64,000 nt of DNA from Fasciola hepatica (taxonomy: Eukaryota; Platyhelminthes; Trematoda; Plagiorchiida; Fasciolidae). Position numbers and translations under genes: made by a program. Under the pieces are notes generated by a model that worked only from the letters and a program-made list of their open reading frames with translations, was not told the origin of the DNA and did not search any database. The DNA is taken from positions 12,541,501-12,605,500 of the forward strand of contig CANUEZ040000020.1 in the NCBI GenBank assembly GCA_948099385.1, read 5' to 3'. Below, in pieces: positions 1 to 55,300 of this stretch; the first letter of the stretch is position 1; the number at the start of each line of letters is the position of its first letter.

Positions 1-2059
1 TATTCGCTGTTGCGGGGAGATCGGATGCAGTTTCCTCCGGAACCTAGCGCTACCAAATACCAGGATTTAACACTCCGTAACTGATAGCATCAATCCGCCT
101 ATACATGAACTACCAGAAGCTACTACAGAGACTTTGAACACCAACCAAGTGCATACATTGTAGCACCCAGCCCGTTCGTAACATCGGTTTTCGAACGGTT
201 TTCGATCGGTTTGTCTAGTAGCCATTTTACACAAAATAACAATAGATTGATACAAATGAAATGGACTACCGGAATAATGTACAATGCTTAGTTAGTGTTT
301 CATTTCGATATATTGGTTTGAATCATCGAAATGCCCTGAAATACCACGGTATAGTTCGGTTTATTTCATGCCCTCGAAAAGGGTAAAATAAGGACAATTA
401 TTCGGAAACTCATAACTTGAGAGATGAAAATGAGCATCGTAAAACGTAATTTGGGGAAAGTAACAGACATTATTGAAGCGTATCACGTATTTCAAACGAT
501 TGGCACAAACCACTGTGAAACCATTCAGAAACCGGCCAGAAAGCACTCAGAAACCGCTGGGAAACCAATCAGCCTAATAGTAAATAGCACTCAAAAACCT
601 GCAAAAAGCTGGTTCGTTCCGGAGCGGTTTTGCAAAGGTTTTCTACAGGGGTTCAGTCATAAACAAGAACTACGTTATTTTCCGCATTGTTTCCGGATTG
701 GATCAAAATTGTTCGGGAGTGCCATCCGATTGGCTGTTTGAGATTTCTTCGTGATTTACTTGAAGACCAGAGCATAAATCACTTACACATTTCGCGCAGG
801 TGGCCACACCGTACGCTGGTCGCCTGCGCATTGCACCATGATGCGGTGGACTCGACCTTGTCGTGACCAGAGCTAAGAGGCTCAGTAACTGTCATATGAC
901 CGAAGCAAGTGATCAAGACGCTATCATCAACTAGACCAGCAAACAGAGGCAGGTTTCTCAGTCGGCCTTACGTGTGTCAGGTGAGCGAAATGGACTGCCA
1001 GTTGGGTGGCATTTCCGATTAATTTTGACGTAATTCCGAAACAATGCAGAAAATGGTGCAATGTTGAAGGAATCGTCACCAAAAAATGCCGTACACGTCC
1101 ATGTTTAGGAAGAATAAAAATTTAGCTCCAAAATTTCTATCGATTCATCCGATTTTGGATGCTAGTCAACTCGAAATTTTCTAGCCGGGGAGAATTTTAT
1201 GTATTCTTTAAGTCAGTGAGCAATATGATAATAACCGTGTTTGGTAAATTTTCCTGTGAGTTTCTCTTACATTTTAACGTACGGAAGATTTTCATATGGA
1301 TAAAGCCTAAATCACCCGGGATTGTTTTTTCTCGATTTCTTGTATTGTCGTATCGGTTGTTGCCTCACAGTCGTAAGTAATCGGATGATAAGGACTTCTG
1401 TGTGAATTCGACCGGCAATGGTACCGTCCAGAAGTTACGACTGGCTCTGAAATTCTCATCAGATTGCTCCCCAGAGGTGCACTCAACCTCTGTAGTACTG
1501 CATTGTTGCTGCCATCATGTCACTTATTAGTTTTAGAGATATGTTTCTCATCACGCCCTCGACAATCCTGCTTGAATTATTGGAATACTGTTTCATCAGT
1601 CCAAATGGTCGATTTCTATTGTTCGTCCCTGCAAACACTCCTCCTCATTGTCCGCTGCGAACGCAATGGGAATAGTGTAAGGGTTATTCAAGGTGCTGCT
1701 GTAATCAACGTGCTTGCGAGACTTGGCTTACCTAAGCGGCCGACGTCGAACAACTTTGTCTTTTATCACCGCTGTCTCCGAGCTGAGTGTCAATATAAAG
1801 TGGACAATTCTGTATGTGCGGCTTGCTCAGTGTGCATTCTGTCATCGCACCACCAGCTTCGTCGTTTAGAACACATTCCAAGTAGCGCTATTCCCAACGG
1901 CATGTTTTGGTGGCGTACCTATGCATATGCTACCCCGTCTTCTGCTCAGTGAGCATGGGTCTAGCTGAACTACGGAACATAGAGGCCAAGGAGTAAAGTG
2001 ACACTGGTCGGTCAAAACGTTCGCAGCGAAGCTTTTCTCCATCGGTTCCTCACGCGTGC
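1..2059. other. Region with no recognisable gene
   Basis: AT-moderate sequence with only short open frames. The longest (1464-1952, + strand, 162 codons) has no recognisable domain and no splice-site support. Nothing here can be assigned. Confidence 0.5.
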
Positions 2060-2079
2060 ATATATATATATATATATAT
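2060..2079. repeat. (TA)n microsatellite, left flank of hammerhead array
   Basis: About ten TA dinucleotides merging into the ATCGAT end of the minus-strand hammerhead unit. Confidence 0.9.
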
Positions 2080-2124
2080 CGATAGTAAGTAGTATGTTAA
2101 CGTGTGGACAAAATTTCCCCGGAA

Positions 2125-2167
2125 GCACACGACCGGTTTCGCGGTTGTTGCCGCTCATCAGGTATGC
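2125..2167 (-). ncRNA. Hammerhead ribozyme, type I-like, minus-strand copy
   Basis: Read on the minus strand: helix I 5' strand GCATAC, core CTGATGA, helix II GCGG/CCGC with loop CAACAA, GAAA, palindromic helix III ACCGGT, cleavage site after GTC, helix I 3' strand GTGTGC. All helix pairs form. The sequence is identical over the motif to the plus-strand copy at 2633-2675. Confidence 0.85.
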
Positions 2168-2632
2168 GTACCCGGTACTCCTCTGCCCACTCGTCTTCGT
2201 ACTTGTACACTCAGATGTTATATGTTCACTAGAATCTAATTTGAATCGTCTGGAGTGTGAATGGATACTCCTCACTGAAGAGCCCACAAATGAATCACAA
2301 CTGTGATTTCTCATAGTTATTCGTGTCTGGGTCACTGCTAACCCAACGAACAACGAGGCTGCATGTGCAAGCGCCCATATCGATAGTAAGTAGTATGTTA
2401 ACGTGTGGACAAAATTTCCCCAGAAGCGCTTGCACATGCAGCCTCGTTGTTCGTTGGGTTAGCAGTGACCCAGACACGAATAACTATGAGAAATCACAGT
2501 TGTGATTCATTTGTGGGCTCTTCAATGAGGAGTATCCATTCACACTCCATACGATTCAAATTAGATTCTAGTGAACATATAACATCGGAGTGTACAAGTA
2601 TGAAGACGAGTGGGCAGAGGAGTACCGGGTAC

Positions 2633-2675
2633 GCATACCTGATGAGCGGCAACAACCGCGAAACCGGTCGTGTGC
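2633..2675 (+). ncRNA. Hammerhead ribozyme, unit 1
   Basis: GCATAC (2633-2638) pairs with GTGTGC (2670-2675) as helix I. CTGATGA is at 2639-2645, helix II GCGG 2646-2649 with CCGC 2656-2659, GAAA at 2660-2663, helix III ACCGGT 2663-2668, predicted cleavage after C2669. CCGG tracts lie just beyond helix I on both sides (upstream and downstream), which could give the loop-loop contact that natural hammerheads need. Confidence 0.87.
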
Positions 2676-2933
2676 TTCCGGGGAAATTTTGTCCACACGT
2701 TAACATACTACTTACTATCGATATGAGCGCTTGCACATGCAGCCTCGTTGTTCGTTGGGTTAGCAGTGACCCAGACACGAATAACTATGAGAAATCACAG
2801 TTGTGATTCATTTGTGGGCTCTTCAATGAGGAGTATCCATTCACACTCCATACGATTCAAATTAGATTCTAGTGAACATATAACATCGGAGTGTACAAGT
2901 ATGAAGACGAGTGGGCAGAGGAGTACCGGGTAC

Positions 2934-2976
2934 GCATACCTGATGAGCGGCACTAACCGCGAAACCGGTCGTGTGC
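2934..2976 (+). ncRNA. Hammerhead ribozyme, unit 2
   Basis: The same fold as the unit 301 bp upstream, with every helix intact. The only visible change is in the helix II loop (CACTAA in place of CAACAA), which leaves pairing untouched. Confidence 0.86.
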
Positions 2977-3176
2977 TTCCGGGGAAATTTTGTCCACACG
3001 TTAACATACTACTTACTATCGATATGAGCGCTTGCACATGCAGCCTCGTTGTTCGTTGGGTTAGCAGTGACCCAGACACGAATAACTATGAGAAATCACA
3101 GTTGTGATTCATTTGTGGGCTCTTCAATGAGGAGTATCCATTCACACTCCATACGATTCAAATTAGATTCTAGTGA

Positions 3177-3177
<1 letters not shown>

Positions 3178-3244
<67 letters not shown>

Positions 3245-3256
3245 TATATATATATA
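3178..3256. repeat. (CA)n(TA)n microsatellite, right flank of hammerhead array
   Basis: Starts as CA repeats directly at the truncation point of the third hammerhead unit and continues as TA repeats with one interruption (ataata near 3237). Confidence 0.92.
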
Positions 3257-3605
3257 GCAGCCGCTCACCTGGGCTATCTTGCTGGTTGCCGGAGATCCTG
3301 CTGCTTCCCCACTGCTACTCCGTATGCCTCCTTTTGTCTGCTTCGGGATGCCTTCGACACATTCGCCGTCTTTTCTTCTGTCTGTGGCCCCCGTTTGGTT
3401 CGTCCGTTCGCCCTGGTCTTCACGCCGTTCCCTTGCCTCAGCATTCCCCGTTACAAGGACACTTATCCTACACCAATGAGTTTATATTCTGAGTACGTTA
3501 GCGAGGCAATTCACAAGTTTTCTAAGCTTTTTAAATATAATGATGTACAAGCTATTCTTGGTTTTTTATTGGACTCCAGGTTTTTACTTTGTGGAATTGA
3601 TCATT
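3257..3605. other. Region upstream of the RAD54B start codon
   Basis: About 350 nt between the TA microsatellite and the ATG at 3606. The first 200 nt are C/T-rich and unlike the rest. The RAD54B 5'UTR or promoter presumably lies here or further upstream, but no TATA box or initiator could be distinguished. Confidence 0.3.
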
Positions 3606-48686
<45,081 letters not shown>

Positions 48687-50339
48687 ATCTGAGGTGTCCC
48701 ACTTTGTACATAAAGCGACTGTTTTGATAACAATATCAGATTACCTATCAGCCTTTGAAATTTCTCTGGGGACCTGAGGTGATTAGGTTTACTTTGCTAT
48801 TACCGTAGATTTCAGTGTTCATTGAGGAGTGTCAACATTCTGCTTCGAATGCGGTCTTCGCCTGAAACATACATCGAGGTCGTGCTTTCACCACCAGCCC
48901 TTCAACACCTTTCACTACCAACAACTGGAAACTACTTTTAGGTCATCAGTTCTACTTCTGCAAAAATGTGCTTATCAGCATCTGAACCAAATGTTTAGTG
49001 TTATGGAGGAATACAGGTGTCTTGATTTGCGAGTTTCATGTGTGGTGAAATAGATTCATCCTGATGATAGACTGGTTAGAAATAATTGCATACCGCGGTC
49101 GAGGTTTTGGGTAGTACCATGGTCTAGTACAAGCGAATAACTATTCATTGGCCGTTACCAAGTCGGTTACTTTACAGCGAGAATGGCGGCACTATACAGT
49201 GCATTTTATGATTTTTCGTTACACGCGTCTTACTAGCAGCGCGTGAAAAACGGGCTGTTCATTTGGACTGTAAAATACAAGGAAACAGTGATCGATCGTT
49301 TTTAATATTTCTTGTCATGAGATCGAATGATACTATTGTAATTCTAGCGGATGAGAGTCAAGATGAGACGGCGTAGGTTACTGAAGACTGTAGTAACTGC
49401 GTAAGTGCTTGACCTCTTCCAACAAGTGATAATGACTAGCCTAGTTGGTTGTTTGAGAGAGAAAACTCCAAGCGTTCGGGGCTAGGAATTCGCTTCACAT
49501 ATTGAGTTCCCGTACGCTAATTTCCCCACCCGAATCACATAGAATTTGTGCTTCATGAGGTGCACTTTCAAATCGCTTGGTTTTACACTTTCCTTTTATG
49601 AGTATGTGATTTCCTAAAGCTGATATTTATTCGGTTATCGGGCTTTTCTAAAGAAAAAAAATAAAATGAGAGTTTGAATCCTTCCTCGCCTACTTCTTCG
49701 GATTAGGGGATGTTAAAGGTCTCATACTTCCGATGTTCGGATGAAATTGTGAATTTTGAAATTGTTCTTCCTCTGGCAAACCACGTCGCACAGCGCAAAT
49801 GGGCTTTGTAATTATGGTTCCCTCACTTCGTAGTTCACACCAAGGCTATCTGAGTTTCCCTTCCCTTCAGCAAGGAATACGGAAATACGTGCAGTTCGCC
49901 ACTGTACAGCATACGCAGTCAGCGCTTAAAAATGAAAGTATCTCGGATGATCAAGATATAGACGATTTAATCCCCGGGATGAATGTTCACCACGATTCTC
50001 ATTTCACTTATGACAATAAGTTATCCGTTGGTTTCCCCTTATTCTTGATGTCTTTTCTGTTTTAATCATAGGGAACACCAGCATAGCTATGGGATTAAAA
50101 GTTATCTTGTACTGAATCAAGTGGCTCACTCTCATCTCTAAAGCAGTATGTGGAAGACGTTATCCAACTTCTTTCCTAAGTACAGAAAATTCCCAGTCGC
50201 AGTAAAGGATACATTGTTATGTAGTAACTGCGAGAACTACTTTTGTGGTGCACTTGTTTTCACTAGGTTTCAAACGAGTAGACTGCCCGGGTTGCTAGGT
50301 AGTGGACTTCCCATGAGAAATAGCGTGACTTTATTTTCA
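48687..50339. other. Downstream of RAD54B
   Basis: The RAD54B 3'UTR presumably starts here; no clear poly(A) signal could be chosen. A stretch after a good acceptor (cccttcccttcag, ending 49870) is open on the + strand as QGIRKYVQFATVQHTQSALK and onward. It could be an exon, but no donor or partner exon was found. Confidence 0.35.
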
Positions 50340-51034
50340 TGATCGCCTGTTCCCTGCCAGTACGGACTCAGACGTTCTAATAGCCAGTACACCAAATGTC
50401 CGTCCTCCTCGAATCAGCAGTGGACCCAGATCAACCACGTCTTAATAAGCCGCAAATGGCAGGGTTGTACACAAAACTGACATTCGTATTGCAGCACCCC
50501 TTGGCTCCGACCACGCACTAGTTTGCACCAAGCTCGCTATGTGCTTCGGTGAACGTTCCAAACACACGCTGTAACGACAGTTCGATTGCAATAAGCTTTC
50601 TGATCCATCTCGCCTATCCGTGTTCCAAAACCCGTTAGTCGAGAAACCAGGTGTAGCTCCACCCAATAACATTAACCAGCTCTGGTCGTTTTTCAAGAAT
50701 GCTTTGCACTCCGCGGGCCAAGTGAGTTGTGGCCCATCCCGTCATACGGTAAGACCCTGGATTTTTACTGAATCACTGCATGTTCTTGGCATTCGTCAGT
50801 TCATCCCAGCGTGAAGCGAGTATAATGAAACACGGCTCGTAACGTGAGGTGTAATGAACGTAAGTCTTCTCCACTGAGGTGGTGGTCCACAAAAAAATCC
50901 AGAGAAGTCATCCATCATAGGAGTCGATCGCTGTGTGGGAAGCGGGTTGTTACCGTTCAAAAAAAACACAGTGACGGAAGGGTGCTATATCATGTAGTGT
51001 AGATGTTCAACAAACCGTTGAGAGCCAGCCCGGA

Positions 51035-51088
51035 TAGCCTTGCGGTTAAGGTGTTCGATTCATAGTCGTTCACCCCGGGTTCGAGTCC
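51035..51088 (+). promoter_or_regulatory. Internal pol III promoter (A and B boxes)
   Basis: A-box-like element at 51035-51045 and consensus B box at 51078-51088, 33 nt apart, inside the SINE. Confidence 0.7.
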
Positions 51089-51109
51089 CCGTGGGGGCTC
51101 GGTGGATGT

Positions 51110-51154
51110 GCACTGCTGATGATTCCCAACTAGGATGAAACAGCTGTACAGTGC
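51110..51154 (+). ncRNA. Hammerhead ribozyme in SINE
   Basis: Helix I GCACTG (51110-51115) pairs perfectly with CAGTGC (51149-51154). CTGATGA is at 51116-51122. Helix II is TCC/GGA with loop CAACTA behind a U-U mismatch at the base (51123/51136). GAAA is at 51137-51140, palindromic helix III ACAGCTGT at 51140-51147, predicted cleavage after A51148 (triplet GTA). The Sm-alpha hammerhead has GTCCCAAATAGGAC at helix II, so the loop and three pairs are nearly the same. Confidence 0.82.
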
Positions 51155-52380
51155 TTCCATGGTTTTCAATGGTGAGTTGAGCGTTCAAGCTGCATGATGA
51201 ATCATATTATATACAAATCTAATCTCCAGCTTGTTGTTTTCAAAGTTTGTACTTTTGCGCAGTTCTTAAGGTTGACTCACAGTGATTGTACTAACCATGG
51301 GGGTAGCCCGATCCCAATAGCGTCGGCGCTGGTTGCGTCTTTTATACGTCGCAGGTTGTACCAAACACGTGAAGAGCAGGCTGGGTTTCGTTCCGGTCGT
51401 AAATGCGTTCGTTCATTTTTCATTTTTTCACAGCTGCTAGAACACCTTAACACCTTCCAAGGACTAACGATCATCGTGTCCGTGGACATACCTGCAGACT
51501 TGGACTCTGTCAGCAGAACTGGACTACGGAGCTGTTTACTGATAATGGAATACGTGAGAAGTATGTTTCAGCCATCAAAGAGTTGTGTCGTCACAGGTCA
51601 GATCGGGTTAGTGTCTACGGTCGGCTTTCGTCCATTTTTATCGTCCCAGGAGGAGTTTGACGAAGTTGCCCTACATCCCCACATCTGTTGAATTTTGCGA
51701 TCGAGGATGTACCACAGAATATCTTGCCTGCTCTAGCAAACTGTGATGTTGAACTCCTCCCAGGGAACTTAACCCTTGCCTTGGAGTATACCAATGACAT
51801 CGCCTTGCTGAATGACAATGCACAGGCAGTGTGACGCACTCGGAACTGCTTTGTGAATGATTTATCCCGATTTGCTACACACTTTTGCGCCTCTCAGTTG
51901 CGAGATGCTTCTCCAAGGCTCGAAGGCCTGTACGTGCACTCAGCCTTTGTAGTGATCAGCTATAAGTGGTCGATAACTTCAAGTACCTCCGGAGCTTGGT
52001 TACAGTTGGAGGTGGTATTGGAGAGGGGATCGCATCACGAATAGCGAGGGTAAGAACAATTTTCGCCATCTCATGGCGCCGCCGTGTCACCCAGCTCTCC
52101 CTTAAGGGCCGGGTGTATAACGCTACGGTTGGTAGCGCTTTGCCTTATGGTTGCGAGATCTGACCACTCCGCTTTGAAGATGCCCGGCGGATTTCCGTGT
52201 TTCACTACCGATGTTTCCGAAGCATTGCTTTTGTCTGGTGGGAACATCGAATGAACACTGACGAGGTTCGTCTTTGTTTGTTGAGCGCAGATAGTTGCCG
52301 TCTTCCAGAAACTATACTTAGCACTTTCCAATTAGGAAATGCAAATCATTCCTGGTTATCTTTCATCTCCTTTAAAAAAT

Positions 52381-55300
52381 AATACTAAATTCACTTATTT
52401 CTCTACTTGGTATACCGTATCGACCTACATGCATACGAGTTTTTGATCCGCAGATGAACATATAAGAGGTATTCTTTTACGTACAAACCTGTACCATGTT
52501 TCACTTGCGTATTATCTGTTTCATCACATGTTACCTTGGCCCCGTCATCAATGAATTTCGTAAGTTTGTTAGGCAAAACGTCCATTGGTTACGCTGTTAT
52601 ACAAGTAATTAACCTGTGCTTCATTATGTTCACTATTTTTGCCTTTTAAATTCAATGTGGAGAGAGGGAAGTGAACTATTTCTCCAGCATCAGAAATAAA
52701 TCATCCATCCTAATGAAAACATTCCAAGTGTTCATGATTTGACACTGGAAAGGCATGTAAAACGGGAACAGGTATGCCCATGGTTACAAGATGACTGTCC
52801 CCGTATGACTCATAACAGTATGCATCACCGATCAATGAAGTAATCTTCCCGAGGAAATTTATAATCTGACATAGGTAACATTTTTCGAGTCCAATAAATT
52901 CTGCATTGTTCAGAAGGTCGCTCTCCTGTCAAGTTGGTCATGATTTATGGCAGCTGGTATACAGCTACTTAAGAACTTCACAACCTTAAAGTCGTTGTAT
53001 TGAGTCTCTACGAAGTTCAAAGTCCTACCGTGGAGCACACAAAGCAAATCGGTGACCAAAGCTACTGACAATGCAATTTGAATATCTTGGCGATTTGTCT
53101 GAGTATAATGCTGGCCTTTGATTTATTGAAGGATAAAGCAGCTCGCTTCTTCGCAATAAAATATAGGAATTCAGTGGAAAATCTTCACTTAGGATGTATT
53201 TATTACTCTTAGAGCGTCAGACTTTTCGATGTGAAAAATGCAAGTGGATTTTCCATTACATGAGATTCAGGCTCCTCGTGCCGACAATGCATTCTGTGAA
53301 AATGAAAAACATCGTTATCCAAATCGTATACGATGGTAGTTTGTCCACCATGTTTTCGCATTATGTTTTGAATGAAAAGTGCGGACAACGTTTATTCGTT
53401 TGCGAACAAATTCTGAGAAATGTCTTTCACAAAAACGAGCTGTATGTGATATTAGCATTTCGTATCTCTTATTCACTGAATTATTGAAATGTTGTGGTTC
53501 TGAGTGAAAATTCCTCTATCATCGAGAAAACAAAACGAGCTTTTAATGAAGGTCATGCTTTTCAAACGAACAGTGTTTCTGTCGTAAGTCTGCCGTCAAC
53601 CGCTAGATCGCTATTAAGCCGCGAGATAATATACTACTATAACAACGTTTTTATCCTTTTTGCCTATTTCTGTTAGGCGTATATATAGTCAAAACATCGA
53701 CAAGAAGAATTACTGGCAGAATCACCGTTTCTTCATCATCTATCGAAATCGCTTTGGCTAAATCTTCATGGTTTTTGAATTTATTCATATTGGACAGTTG
53801 GCAAAGTGCTGAATTTCAAGCTTCAGACAAATCTGTCGTGGTAATCAAATTCACGGTGTCTCAACTGCCCAGAACAAAATCAACTATTAGAGAAATTTAT
53901 ATTTCCGTGTAATATTAGAAAAATCGGGACGAAACATTCTTTACGAAGAAAATACTTCTTCATTGGAGTGTTGACAACATCTGTAGTCTGCTGCTGGGAT
54001 TATTTGTTCCATATTTTCGATGATTATTCGCCTTATTTAGAACTTCTTTGTTAGTGTCCTATGGACGTGTTTTATCGTGCGACGCATACCATTAGATTCA
54101 CTGAGTACTGCAACCTCGTACTTTGTGGAATGAATTCATTCACGAATATTTTCCCCTGGGCAATCCCTAGTAAGCCTTTCCAGGTTCATCACGTACCGCA
54201 CGTCAACCGGCGAAGTAAATCTACCACGACCACCTTTTGCGATACGACTCAAATTCATTGACAAGTACCGTGTGTGTCCTCCATTGTTGAACACTTAACG
54301 AATCGAACGCCGACGCAGCTCAGAGTTTGGAACATTTTCTGCCCTTTACCGAGTCAATAAGAACGGATCGAAGACATACATTGCGAGATGCATGCATTTC
54401 GTTCACTCTTGTTCATCGCGCACGTGAACCATATCAGTCTATATGCGATATGGTACATTAGATACACGGATGAAAAAGTGAAGAAAATATCAAAAATAAG
54501 TCAGCAATTCTTGTGGGGTTGTGCGGCTAATGCCAGGAAAGGGGGGGGGGGGTGGTCATCTCGATCAGCGTAGCTTCACTAAACGCCAACAGTTTTGCAT
54601 CCTGGTTGCCTAGTCTTATTTTTATTGGTCGGGCCAGGTCACCTCAATGACCCGTTGGAAGCAGATACCTCGTGACAGCTGGTTCGATAGACATTTTCCT
54701 TATTTGTTCCGCTGTGTTTCTTACGCACACGATCGACCAGAGTGAACAAAATGCTTGCATCTCACAATGTATGTCTTTCTTTCCATTCTCTTAAGAGCTC
54801 ACAGTGTCTTCTCGTGACGGCGACTCTGTAGATCTCGCTATATGGGCGATAGGCTCACAGGATCCTTATCTTTGTTCAAGTGAAGTCGTTCTCTGGTTTG
54901 TAAATGCTGTTTTTCGTACCATCGCATCGTACTCTGACAGGATTTTAATGAATAAAATCAATAATTTGTTGTGTATTTATGACGAGGTTATGAGCAATCT
55001 ACGCCACAAGACAATTGGCCTGGTATATTTGAAGGATGCTTTGCCTCTCGTTGTCTAAAACAACGAGGTAGGGTCAGTTGGCTTCATCATCGAAAACGTT
55101 CATAAAGTGGACGGATCACATTAAAATGTGTTTTTGGTGAATGTCATGTGTTGTAAACGACTCAGTTTTGTTTTTCCGCGGGTTGACTGCCGAACGCAAA
55201 ATCGTTTCAACGAGTAACGTCCAATCTGAATCAATGCGGAATTCTCCTGTGATGCTGGAATTGTCTTCGGTTTTTTCAGACGCTCTCATGGCCATCAGTT

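Larger units (their letters stand above)
2076..3177 (+). mobile_element. Retrozyme-like array of 301-bp hammerhead units
   Basis: The block holds one full unit on the minus strand (about 2076-2374), a 45-nt piece of a unit 3' end also on the minus strand (about 2377-2421), then two full direct units on the plus strand (2426-2726 and 2727-3027) and a truncated third (3028-3177). The period of the direct units is exactly 301 by alignment of their start motif gcgcttgcacatgc. Full units carry a hammerhead ribozyme; the truncated one stops before it. There is no coding capacity: open frames here are read-throughs of the repeat. The arrangement matches metazoan retrozymes or the terminal repeats of Penelope-like elements; no Penelope RT is visible nearby. 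Confidence 0.8.
50899..51230 (+). mobile_element. Sm-alpha-like tRNA-derived SINE with hammerhead
   Basis: About 330 bp shared with 56849-57130. The tRNA-like part has an A-box-like TAGCCTTGCGG (51035-51045) and a perfect B box GGTTCGAGTCC (51078-51088), i.e. an internal RNA polymerase III promoter. The cloverleaf is partial: acceptor and T stems only partly pair, so it is not a working tRNA gene. A hammerhead motif follows at 51110-51154. The combination of pol III boxes plus hammerhead and the length match the schistosome Sm-alpha family as I know it. Confidence 0.8.
50340..52380 (+). mobile_element. Family 1 RTE-like element, split by a SINE
   Basis: EN tail and linker homologous to 8490-9000 lie at 50340-50850 (VEKPGVAPPNNINQLWSF). 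RT homologous to 9530-10340 lies at 51250-52340 (RREEQ-like TREEQAGFRSGRKC, LEYTNDIALLND with YTND for YADD, VDNFKYLRSLVTVGGGIGEG, SLKGRVYNATVGSALPYGCE). The SINE at 50899-51230 sits between the two halves. Heavily decayed. Confidence 0.75.

Noticed and set aside
1464..1952. 162-codon open frame, + strand
   Set aside because: No recognisable domain, composition not clearly coding, no splice or promoter support.
2012..3107. Several open frames of 60-141 codons on both strands with near-identical peptides
   Set aside because: They are translations of the non-coding 301-bp hammerhead units read in different frames and orientations.
51028..51100. A genuine tRNA gene
   Set aside because: The B box is perfect but acceptor and T stems have several mismatches and the sequence recurs at 56.98 kb with the same non-tRNA flanks, so it is the head of a SINE.
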